14,544 bases of DNA, taken from assembly GCA_031401035.1 (NCBI GenBank), contig JANNRA010000101.1, forward strand, positions 1-14,544, given 5' to 3'. Shown piece by piece: positions 1 through 9,907 of this stretch. Numbering within the stretch: the stretch's first letter is position 1; every line of letters starts with the position of its first letter. The stretch comes from JANNRA01 sp031401035 (GTDB taxonomy: Bacteria > Desulfobacterota > Binatia > HRBIN30 > CADEER01). The notes below the pieces were generated by a model, which saw nothing but the letters and a program-made list of their open reading frames with translations, was not told the DNA's origin and made no database searches. A program made the translations under genes and the position numbers.

Positions 1-45
1 GGCCGCTGCGCCGCGTGAGCGGCGCTGACGCGCCGCGACGGCCCA

Positions 46-63
46 GCGGCACTCACGTGCCGC
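46..63 (-). terminator. Hairpin downstream of gltD, possible terminator
   Basis: Arms GCGGCAC (46-52) and GTGCCGC (57-63) pair perfectly over 7 bp around a 4-nt loop. The hairpin begins 11 nt beyond the gltD stop codon. No U-tract follows on the gltD strand, so it would be an atypical terminator or a 3'-end stabilising hairpin. A second weaker hairpin is possible between 2-7 (GCCGCT) and 18-23 (AGCGGC). Nothing else is recognisable in the first 74 bases. Confidence 0.4.
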
Positions 64-74
64 ACTCCACATCA

Positions 75-1520
75 TCACGCCAGCGGGCTGGCGGGCAGAT
101 CCGTGTGGCCCATGAGGAACTGGTCGACACCGCGGGCGCACTCGCGGCCCTCCCAGATCGCCCAGACGACCAGCGACTGGCCGCGGCGCGCATCGCCGCA
201 GGCGAAGACGCCCGGCGTGCTGGTCATGTAGGCGGCGTCGGCGACGACGTTGCTGCGCTCGTCGGTCTTCAGCCCCAGGTCGGCGATCGGTCCCTGCGCC
301 TCGGGGCCGAGGAAACCCAGGGCCAGGAGCACCAGGTCGGCCTTGATGCGGAATTCACTGCCCGCCACTTCGCGCATCTGCGGCCGACCGTTGTCACCCG
401 GCACCCACTCCAGACGGATCGCCTCGAGTTCCTGCACCTTGCCGCCGGCGCCGAGGAAGCGCTTGGTGTTGATGCTCCAGTCGCGAATGACGCCCTCTTC
501 GTGCGAACTCGAGGTGCGCAGGATCATCGGCCAGTTCGGCCACGGCATGTCGAGCGTGCGCTTCTCCGGCGGCTCGGGCAGCAGCTCGAACTGGTGCACC
601 GACAGCGCCCCGTGGCGGTTCGAGGTGCCGAGGCAGTCCGAGCCGGTGTCGCCGCCGCCGAGGATGACGACGTGCTTGCCGGTGGCCATGACCTGCCCTT
701 CGACGCGGTCACCGGCGACGACCTTGTTCTGCTGCGGCAGAAAGTCCATCGCGAAGAGAATGCCGTCGAGGTCGCGTCCGGGGATCGCCAGGTCGCGTGG
801 CCGCGTCGCGCCGGCGGCGAGGACGACGGCGTCGAAGTCCGCCGCCAGTTGCGCCGCGCTGACGTCGCGGCCGACGTCGACACCGGGACTGAACGTCACG
901 CCCTCGGCCTCCATCTGCCGCATGCGGAAGTCGATGAGGTGCTTTTCCATCTTGAAGTCGGGAATCCCGTAGCGCAGCAGGCCGCCGATGCGGTCGGCGC
1001 GTTCGAACACCGTCACCAGGTGCCCGGCGCGCGCCAACTGCTGCGCGCAGGCGAGACCGGCCGGCCCCGAGCCGACCACGGCGACCGATTTGCCGGTGCG
1101 CGCGGGTGGCGGCTGCGGCACCACCCAGCCCGCCTTCAGGGCGTGGTCGATGGTCTGCTTCTCGATCTGCTTGATGGTGACCGGGTTGTCATTGATGTTG
1201 AGGACGCAGGCTTCCTCACACGGGGCCGGGCAGATGCGGCCGGTGAACTCGGGGAAATTGTTGGTCGCGTGCAAGCGGTCGATCGCCGCCCGCCAGCGCC
1301 CCCGGTAAATCAGATCGTTCCAGTCCGGAATGATGTTCCCCAGCGGGCAACCCTTGTGGCAGAAGGGAATGCCGCAATCCATGCAGCGCGCCCCTTGCGC
1401 CTGCAAGGCCGGCTCGTCGAACTTCCCCTCCAGCTCGCGCCAGTCCTTCAGCCGCTCCGCCACCGGCCGCCGCGCCGGCAGCGTCCGCTCGGTCTCCAAG
1501 AATCCAGTACTCTTTCCCAT
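75..1520 (-). CDS. gltD: Glutamate synthase [NADPH] small (beta) subunit
   Basis: The 481-aa GOGAT beta subunit takes electrons from NADPH through FAD and passes them via Fe-S clusters to the GltB subunit, which makes glutamate from glutamine and 2-oxoglutarate in the cytoplasm. The N-terminal Fe-S domain shows C46, C49, C54, C58 (CxxCxxxxCxxxCP) and C97, C101, C105. The FAD-binding motif VVGSGPAG spans about 148-155, followed by the ERADRIGGLLRYGIP segment typical of the family. The NADPH-binding motif GGGDTG is at 288-293, and the C-terminal FAD contact GVFACGDARRG is present. Length matches known GltD proteins (about 470-490 aa). The ATG at 1520 is preceded by a purine-rich stretch (AGAAGAG) about 15-20 nt upstream, so its ribosome-binding site is weak. 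It follows gltB on the same strand after a 97-nt gap filled by a palindromic repeat. It is very probably co-transcribed with gltB. Confidence 0.97.
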   Translation of the reverse strand: MGKSTGFLETERTLPARRPVAERLKDWRELEGKFDEPALQAQGARCMDCGIPFCHKGCPLGNIIPDWNDLIYRGRWRAAIDRLHATNNFPEFTGRICPAPCEEACVLNINDNPVTIKQIEKQTIDHALKAGWVVPQPPPARTGKSVAVVGSGPAGLACAQQLARAGHLVTVFERADRIGGLLRYGIPDFKMEKHLIDFRMRQMEAEGVTFSPGVDVGRDVSAAQLAADFDAVVLAAGATRPRDLAIPGRDLDGILFAMDFLPQQNKVVAGDRVEGQVMATGKHVVILGGGDTGSDCLGTSNRHGALSVHQFELLPEPPEKRTLDMPWPNWPMILRTSSSHEEGVIRDWSINTKRFLGAGGKVQELEAIRLEWVPGDNGRPQMREVAGSEFRIKADLVLLALGFLGPEAQGPIADLGLKTDERSNVVADAAYMTSTPGVFACGDARRGQSLVVWAIWEGRECARGVDQFLMGHTDLPASPLA

Positions 1521-1541
1521 CAGGGCTGCTCGCTCTTCTTC

Positions 1542-1605
1542 TCACACGGAGAGACCGAGACACGGAGGGCGGTCCGCACCTCCGGGTCTGCGTGCCTGCG
1601 TGTGA
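1542..1605. repeat. Palindromic intergenic repeat, copy A (gltB-gltD gap)
   Basis: Two 27-nt arms (1542-1568 and 1579-1605) are inverted copies of each other with about six mismatches. They flank a 10-nt loop that is itself near-palindromic (GCGGTCCGC). The arms are built from short units of the CACGGAG / CTCCGTG type seen again at 9831-9904 and 11657-11709. On the gltD coding strand the repeat ends in CTCCGTGTGAGAAGAAG, just upstream of the gltD start. This is the most diverged of the three copies, its arm distal to gltD having several GGAG-to-GCAG changes. No target-site duplication is evident. Confidence 0.85.
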
Positions 1606-1617
1606 ATCTGCGTCCTG

Positions 1618-6150
<4,533 letters not shown>

Positions 6151-6155
6151 GGTCG

Positions 6156-6163
6156 TTCCTCTC
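6156..6163 (-). promoter_or_regulatory. Ribosome-binding site that decides the gltB start
   Basis: The minus strand reads GAGAGGAA, 5 nt before the ATG at 6150-6148. The in-frame GTG at 6174-6172 abuts the regulator's TGA (6177-6175) and has no comparable purine-rich stretch at the proper distance. The ATG start also places the catalytic Cys at residue 21, a usual GltB propeptide length. Confidence 0.7.
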
Positions 6164-6174
6164 GGTCGTCCCAC

Positions 6175-6717
6175 TCAATTCGCCGATCTGGCGTGCAGCA
6201 TCCTGGTCACCGACCGACGTGGCCGGCGCTTGCTCGGCGGCGACTCGGGCCGCACCATCAACTGCCGCTCGATGTGGGTCGACAACACCACCATCGTCTC
6301 CGTCCGGGCCACCCCGTCAATCGCCCGCAGATCGCTGATCAGCGCCTCCAGCGTCGAGGTGTCGGCCGTCTTCACCTTCAACAGCAGCGTGTAGCCGCCG
6401 GTGACGTGATGGCATTCGAGCACTTCCGGCCGGCTCTCGATCTGCGTCTCGACATCGCGGATGCCGCTCGGCTGCGCCGTCAGCACGCCGATGAAGGCGG
6501 CGATGTCGCAGCCCAGGGAGCGGGCGTCGAGCAACGCCGTGTAGCCGACGATCACCCCGCCCTCCTCGAGTTTTTTGATGCGCTCGATCACCGCCGGGGC
6601 GGACAACCCGACCCGCGCGCCGATCTTCGCCAGCGGCGTCTTGCAGTGCTCCTGCAGCAGCGCCAGGATCTGCACGTCGATCTCGTCGAGATCGACCTGA
6701 TTTTCGTCGAGTTTCAT
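6175..6717 (-). CDS. Lrp/AsnC-family transcriptional regulator
   Basis: This 180-aa protein is a feast/famine regulator, a family that binds DNA as dimers or octamers and responds to amino acids. Residues 10-70 form the winged helix-turn-helix, starting LDEIDVQILALLQ and containing PLAKIGARVGLSAPAVIERIKKLEEGGVI. Residues 75-152 form the ligand-binding RAM domain, with VLECHHVTGGYTLLLKV and a typical terminal IERQL strand. Residues 156-180 are an extra strongly basic tail containing KRRPRR; E. coli Lrp is 164 aa and lacks this. The gene lies directly upstream of gltB on the same strand. Because Lrp is a known activator of gltBD in E. coli, the likely job is local control of this operon and of itself. 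The exact effector amino acid cannot be read from the sequence, so no lrp symbol is given. ATG at 6717 is the natural start of the domain. Confidence 0.93.
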   Translation of the reverse strand: MKLDENQVDLDEIDVQILALLQEHCKTPLAKIGARVGLSAPAVIERIKKLEEGGVIVGYTALLDARSLGCDIAAFIGVLTAQPSGIRDVETQIESRPEVLECHHVTGGYTLLLKVKTADTSTLEALISDLRAIDGVARTETMVVLSTHIERQLMVRPESPPSKRRPRRSVTRMLHARSAN

Positions 6718-6731
6718 AAGGTTATGCCCTG

Positions 6732-6760
6732 CGGATAGTCGAATCAGGAAGTGGATTCAA
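6732..6760 (-). promoter_or_regulatory. Candidate sigma-70-type promoter of the lrp-like/gltBD operon
   Basis: On the minus strand TTGAAT (6760-6755) and TATCCG (6737-6732) are separated by 17 nt. The -35 hexamer matches the consensus in 4 of 6 positions; the -10 hexamer is poor (3 of 6). The pair lies 15-43 nt upstream of the regulator's ATG and inside the proposed operator cluster, consistent with autoregulation. Evidence is motif similarity only. Confidence 0.3.
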
Positions 6761-6826
6761 GCCTACGACCGAATGAAATTCTGTCATTCGTGGAATGAAC
6801 GGAACGAATCGATGGTTCGAATGATC
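6741..6826. promoter_or_regulatory. Cluster of short repeats, candidate Lrp-type operator array
   Basis: This relatively AT-rich stretch lies between the divergent regulator gene and the secreted-protein gene. It holds inverted repeats GAATC (6741-6745)/GATTC (6754-6758) and CGAATGA (6770-6776)/TCATTCG (6784-6790). The unit GAATGA recurs at 6771, 6793 and 6819, with a variant GAACGA at 6803. Regularly spaced weak palindromes are typical of Lrp/AsnC control regions, and the regulator gene begins 24 nt away. The assignment of the binding protein is inference. Confidence 0.5.
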
Positions 6827-6883
6827 AGCGATCGGATTGGCCCGGGGCGTGTCTCGATGCAGCGCATACATGCCGGTTTTTCA

Positions 6884-6913
6884 TTGACTTTTTTGTTGCC
6901 GACCGGCTAGCCG
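6884..6913 (+). promoter_or_regulatory. Weak candidate promoter and palindrome before the secreted-protein gene
   Basis: TTGACT (6884-6889) is a good -35-like hexamer, but the element 18 nt downstream (TAGCCG) is a poor -10. The same place contains the perfect 10-bp palindrome CGGCTAGCCG (6904-6913), set inside a longer imperfect palindrome (TTGCCG...CGGCA). This could instead be an operator or a 5'-leader hairpin. Confidence 0.25.
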
Positions 6914-6929
6914 TGGCGGCAGGAGGACA

Positions 6930-6952
6930 GCCGGAACATCTGGCGCTCCGGC
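6930..6952 (+). other. Leader hairpin before the secreted-protein gene
   Basis: GCCGGA (6930-6935) and TCCGGC (6947-6952) form a 6-bp stem with an 11-nt loop. It ends immediately before the strong ribosome-binding stretch GGGAAGGAAAAG (6953-6964) of the downstream gene. No known riboswitch class is recognised. Confidence 0.35.
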
Positions 6953-6968
6953 GGGAAGGAAAAGACAT

Positions 6969-8087
6969 ATGACGAAGCGCTTCTGGGGGACGGTGGCGCG
7001 GTTCGGTGTGGTGCTCGGGGTGCTGCAACTGGCGCCGGTTTTATCGCCGGACGAGGCGCAGGCGGCCTGCTGTTCGTGCAGCACCGGCTGCGGGGCTGGG
7101 TTCTGCGTCGATGCCGTCGACAACGGCGTCGTCTGCAACTCGATCTGTTTGACCGCCGGCTGCTCGGCCTTCACGCTCAGCCTCACCGATGACTGCAGCG
7201 GTGGCTGTTCGGCGGCGCCGGAGCGCTCGACGGCGACGCCGACTTCGGGACCGATCGGCACGCCGACCGACACGCCGACGCCGTCGCCGACGCAGCCGCC
7301 GACGCAAACTCCGACCGCCTCGCCGACCGAGACCCTGACGGCGACGGTTACCAACACGCCGACCATCACGAGCACCCCGACCGTCACGCCGACACCGATT
7401 CAGTGCTGCGAGTGCGCCGGTACACAGTCCTGCGGTCAGCCCGTCGGTCCGTCGACCTGCAACATCGGCTGCCTGCTGCGCCTTGACTCGTCGTGCAATT
7501 CCGCTGTCGGCGGCGACAACACGTGTCTGACCAACACGCCGACGCCGACCTTCACGCTGACACCGACGATCACGATGACGCTGACGCCGGTGGCGACGCC
7601 GACGGCGACGTTCACGATTACCGCCACGCCGACGCAGACGCCGACCGAAGTGATCCCGTCGGTGATCGACCCCTACAAGTGCTACCGCGTCAAGCCCAAG
7701 GACAAGCTGCCGACGCGCGTGGTGATCATCGAGGACCAGTTCGAGCGCAAGCAGACCGCCGTGCTGAAGCCTTTCCTGCTCTGCAATCCGAGCATGCGTT
7801 CGGCCGTGCCGTCGCCGCTGCCCACGTCGACGCCCGGCGGAGCGACGCCGACGGCCGGCCCTGCGCCGACCAAGACGCCGCTGCCGCTGAAGAACGCCAA
7901 GGACCACCTGGTCTGTTACAAGATCAAGGACGACAACAAGGGCCTGCCGGTGCCGCAACCGAAATTCGCCGGCACGACGGTCAAGATCCGCAATGCGGTC
8001 GAGCCGGGGATCGAGGTTGAGGAGACCCTCGACGTGATGAAGTCCGACCTCGTCTGCCTGCCGTCGACCAAGCAGATCGTGCCCTGA
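6969..8087 (+). CDS. Predicted secreted Cys-rich protein with Thr-Pro linkers
   Basis: This 372-aa protein has no assigned function. Residues 1-32 look like a Sec signal peptide: basic start TKRFW, a hydrophobic core, and likely cleavage after EAQA. Cys-rich module 1 (34-80) starts CCSC and has ten Cys. A Thr-Pro tract follows (88-143). Cys-rich module 2 (146-186) starts CCEC and has eight Cys, so the two modules look duplicated. A second Thr-Pro tract spans 188-226. Residues 234-275 (YKCYRVK...FLLCNPS) and 312-366 (HLVCYKIK...LVCLPS) are two CYxxK...LxCxPS modules split by a Pro/Thr linker (281-306). I associate these with the DUF7450-type repeat of deltaproteobacterial and Binatota proteins, from memory. 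The ATG follows a strong GGAAGGA ribosome-binding site. No membrane anchor or sorting motif is visible, so it is probably exported and disulfide-bonded. Confidence 0.85.
   Translation: MTKRFWGTVARFGVVLGVLQLAPVLSPDEAQAACCSCSTGCGAGFCVDAVDNGVVCNSICLTAGCSAFTLSLTDDCSGGCSAAPERSTATPTSGPIGTPTDTPTPSPTQPPTQTPTASPTETLTATVTNTPTITSTPTVTPTPIQCCECAGTQSCGQPVGPSTCNIGCLLRLDSSCNSAVGGDNTCLTNTPTPTFTLTPTITMTLTPVATPTATFTITATPTQTPTEVIPSVIDPYKCYRVKPKDKLPTRVVIIEDQFERKQTAVLKPFLLCNPSMRSAVPSPLPTSTPGGATPTAGPAPTKTPLPLKNAKDHLVCYKIKDDNKGLPVPQPKFAGTTVKIRNAVEPGIEVEETLDVMKSDLVCLPSTKQIVP
7230..7397 (+). repeat. In-frame Thr-Pro coding repeat, tract 1
   Basis: Degenerate ACGCCGAC-type units encode a T-P/T-x-T pattern (residues 88-143), linking the two Cys-rich modules. 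Such tracts are extended spacers and possible O-glycosylation sites in exported proteins. The units are imperfect, so this is a diverged minisatellite and not a pure microsatellite. Confidence 0.8.
7530..7646 (+). repeat. In-frame Thr-Pro coding repeat, tract 2
   Basis: A second run of ACGCCGAC-type units encodes residues 188-226. It separates Cys module 2 from the first CYxxK...CxPS module. It uses more hydrophobic spacers (Phe, Leu, Ile, Met) between the Thr residues than tract 1. Confidence 0.8.
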
Positions 8088-8090
8088 GGC

Positions 8091-8126
8091 GGGGCGGGGG
8101 CGGCGGACACCCGCTGCCCCCGCCCC
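8091..8126. terminator. Strong hairpin between convergent genes
   Basis: Arms 8091-8106 and 8111-8126 form a 16-bp stem of nearly pure G/C, with one position that would be a G-U pair in the plus-strand RNA, around a 4-nt loop (ACAC). It starts 3 nt after the stop of the secreted-protein gene and ends 4 nt before the stop of the convergent ROK kinase. It is therefore placed to end transcription from both sides. Neither side has a clear U-tract. Confidence 0.65.
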
Positions 8127-8130
8127 ACGC

Positions 8131-9021
8131 TCACGCCGCCGGCACCAGCATCGCGGCGCCGATGACGCCGGCCGAGTCGCCGAGCTGGTGACGGCGGATC
8201 GGCGTGCACAGCTCATCGTTGAAGAGCACGCGCGCGACGGCTGCCCGGCCGGCGGTGTAGAGTTCGTCGATGTTCGACAAGCCGCCGCCGAGCACGACGA
8301 CGTCGGGGTCGAGGATGGTGATCAGGTTGGCGAGGGCGCGGCCGAAGTGGGCGATAAAGGCGTCGACCGCCGTGCGTGCCGTCGCGTCGCCGGCGCGCGC
8401 GGCGGCGACGATGCCCGCCATGCTCAGGGCGGCGCCGCCCAGCTGGCGATGATGGCGCTCGACCGCCGGGCCAGCGATGAACGCCTCGACGCAGCCGCGT
8501 TGGCCGCAGTAACAGGGGGGGCCGGCAGGATCGATGACGTGATGGCCCCACTCGCCGGCGATGTGCTGCGGGCCGGACCACAGGCGGCCGTCGATCACCA
8601 GGCCGCCGCCGCAGCCGCTGCCGAGGATGACGCCGAATACCATGCGGCAGCCGCGACCGGCGCCGTGACAGGCTTCGGCCAGGGCGAAGCAATTGGCGTC
8701 GTTCTCGACCAGCACCGGGCGGCCGAGCCGGCGCGCCAGGTCGGCGGGCAGATGACGGCCGTTCAGGCAGGTGGTGTTCGAGTTCTTCATCAGGCCGGTG
8801 CGCGCCGAGACGGCGCCAGGCGTGCCGATGCCGACCGCGGCCCCACCCGTCGCGTCGCCGGCCAGCGCGTCCACCAGCCGCGCGATGGTCTCGACGATGT
8901 GGTCGTAGCCGCGCCCCTGGTCGGTGGGAACGCGCTCGCGGCGCAGTACGCGCCCGTCGGCGTCGTCGAGCACGCAGCCCTCGATCTTGGTGCCGCCCAG
9001 GTCGATGCCGATGCGGCGCAT
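8131..9021 (-). CDS. ROK-family sugar kinase (fructokinase / glucokinase / GlcNAc kinase type)
   Basis: This 296-aa cytoplasmic kinase is predicted to phosphorylate a hexose or amino-hexose with ATP. The N-terminal phosphate loop is DLGGTK (7-12). The catalytic Asp is D108 in ENDAN (106-110), and a Gly-rich GSGCGGG follows at about 134-140. The ROK zinc site is intact: H160 plus C170, C172 and C177 in PPCYCGQRGCVE. The KNSNTTCLNG segment (79-88) and GEWGHH (156-161) resemble E. coli Mak and NagK more than classic glucokinase Glk. Length is normal for the family, and there is no N-terminal DNA-binding domain, so it is an enzyme and not a ROK repressor. Substrate cannot be settled from sequence. 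The ATG at 9021 has only a weak ribosome-binding site. It stands alone on its strand, convergent to the secreted-protein gene and divergent from the Hsp70 cluster. Confidence 0.93.
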   Translation of the reverse strand: MRRIGIDLGGTKIEGCVLDDADGRVLRRERVPTDQGRGYDHIVETIARLVDALAGDATGGAAVGIGTPGAVSARTGLMKNSNTTCLNGRHLPADLARRLGRPVLVENDANCFALAEACHGAGRGCRMVFGVILGSGCGGGLVIDGRLWSGPQHIAGEWGHHVIDPAGPPCYCGQRGCVEAFIAGPAVERHHRQLGGAALSMAGIVAAARAGDATARTAVDAFIAHFGRALANLITILDPDVVVLGGGLSNIDELYTAGRAAVARVLFNDELCTPIRRHQLGDSAGVIGAAMLVPAA

Positions 9022-9044
9022 GCCAGCGGTGTGGCACAGCGCGC

Positions 9045-9067
9045 GGCGCCGCTCCAGTGGCGGCGCC
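9045..9067. other. Inverted repeat in the divergent ROK kinase / DUF2760 gap
   Basis: GGCGCCGC (9045-9052) and GCGGCGCC (9060-9067) are perfect 8-bp arms around a 7-nt spacer. They lie about 24 nt upstream of the kinase start within the 116-nt divergent gap. This could be an operator or simply a GC-rich hairpin. No convincing -35/-10 pair for either gene is seen. The TTGGCTATAG stretch near 9091-9100 is the only AT-leaning element. Confidence 0.35.
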
Positions 9068-9137
9068 CGGCGTAGCCGCGCCCGCCGCTATTGGCTATAG
9101 GTGGCGACTTGTCATCTCGTCGGGGAGGAACTGTCGC

Positions 9138-9827
9138 ATGTCCAGCTCCAGCGGACGCACGCTGCTGATCGTCGTCATCCTGCTCTCTGTGGTCCTACTC
9201 GCCGTCGGCAACATATTGTGCCACGCCCTGGTGGTGCAGGAATTGACCGGTATCGCGCCGCCGCCGGAGGGCGGCTTCGCGCAGCACCTGGTGCACGCGC
9301 TCGGTGAAGCGGTGCGGCAACGACCGCAGTTCGTCTGGTTCTTCAGCGGCGCACCGCTGCTGGTGGGCGCGGTGCTGGCCCTGCTGGTCGGGCTGCAGCG
9401 CGGCGGTGGCGCGCCGGCGACGTCGCCGCCGTCGCGCCCCGGCGACGCCACGACCGAGGGGGCGCTGCGCCTGCTGGCACTGCTGCAGCAGGAGGGACGG
9501 CTGGTCGACTTCCTCGAAGAGGACATCATGCCGTACGGCGACGCCCAGGTCGGCGCGGCCGTACGCGACATCCATGCCGGCTGCCGCAAGGCGCTGCGCG
9601 AGCGCATGCAGATCGACCGCATCTTCGCCGAGGAGGACGGCGCCACCGTCGAAGTGCCCGCCGGCTTCGACGCCGCAAGTCTGCGCCTGACCGGCAACGT
9701 ACACGGCCAGCCGCCCTTCCGGGGCATACTGCAGCACGGCGGCTGGCGGGTGACGCAGGTGTCGCTGCCCCGCACCGCCGGCATCGACCCGGCCGTCCTG
9801 GCACCCGCCGAGGTGGAGATCGCGTAA
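9138..9827 (+). CDS. DUF2760 membrane-anchored protein of the Hsp70 cluster
   Basis: This 229-aa protein is of unknown function. A first hydrophobic segment spans about residues 8-33 and a second about 65-87, so it is probably anchored by two membrane helices. A Pro-rich hinge (93-102) follows. The soluble domain (about 107-226) contains ALRLLALLQQEGRLVDFLEEDI, AAVRDIHAGCRKAL, RLTGNVHGQPPFRGIL and HGGWRV, which I recognise as DUF2760. The start ATG at 9138 is chosen because GGGGAGGAA (9122-9130) lies 7 nt upstream. An upstream in-frame ATG at 9057 would add 27 unrelated residues. It is the first gene of a three-gene plus-strand unit with two Hsp70-like genes, an association I recall for this family. 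An adaptor or membrane recruiter for these ATPases is an inference. Confidence 0.85.
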   Translation: MSSSSGRTLLIVVILLSVVLLAVGNILCHALVVQELTGIAPPPEGGFAQHLVHALGEAVRQRPQFVWFFSGAPLLVGAVLALLVGLQRGGGAPATSPPSRPGDATTEGALRLLALLQQEGRLVDFLEEDIMPYGDAQVGAAVRDIHAGCRKALRERMQIDRIFAEEDGATVEVPAGFDAASLRLTGNVHGQPPFRGILQHGGWRVTQVSLPRTAGIDPAVLAPAEVEIA

Positions 9828-9830
9828 GAG

Positions 9831-9904
9831 TTCTTCACACGGAGGAACGGAGACACGGAGGACAACGACTCCCTCCGTGTCTCCGTGTCTCCGTGTGAGA
9901 AGAA
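9831..9904. repeat. Palindromic intergenic repeat, copy B (DUF2760-Hsp70 gap)
   Basis: The left arm (9831-9861) and right arm (9872-9904) are almost perfect inverted copies, enclosing a 10-nt loop. Each arm is made of three tandem CACGGAG-type units, best preserved on the right as CTCCGTGTCTCCGTG. The repeat begins 3 nt after the DUF2760 stop and ends 3 nt before the next ATG, so it fills the whole gap. Its final GAGAAGAAG is the only candidate ribosome-binding stretch for the following gene. This is the best-preserved copy in the window. Confidence 0.92.
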
Positions 9905-9907
9905 GCC

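Noticed and set aside
6884..6968. Cyclic-di-GMP or other riboswitch in the leader of the secreted-protein gene
   Set aside because: Only short hairpins are seen. None of the conserved sequence elements of the riboswitch classes I know could be found.
7041..8216. A 391-codon minus-strand frame with very Arg-rich repeats
   Set aside because: It is the complement of the Thr-Pro tracts of the secreted-protein gene and overlaps both convergent genes; no independent evidence of coding.
8131..9021. ROK-family transcriptional repressor (NagC/XylR type)
   Set aside because: There is no N-terminal helix-turn-helix; the protein begins directly with the kinase phosphate loop DLGGTK.
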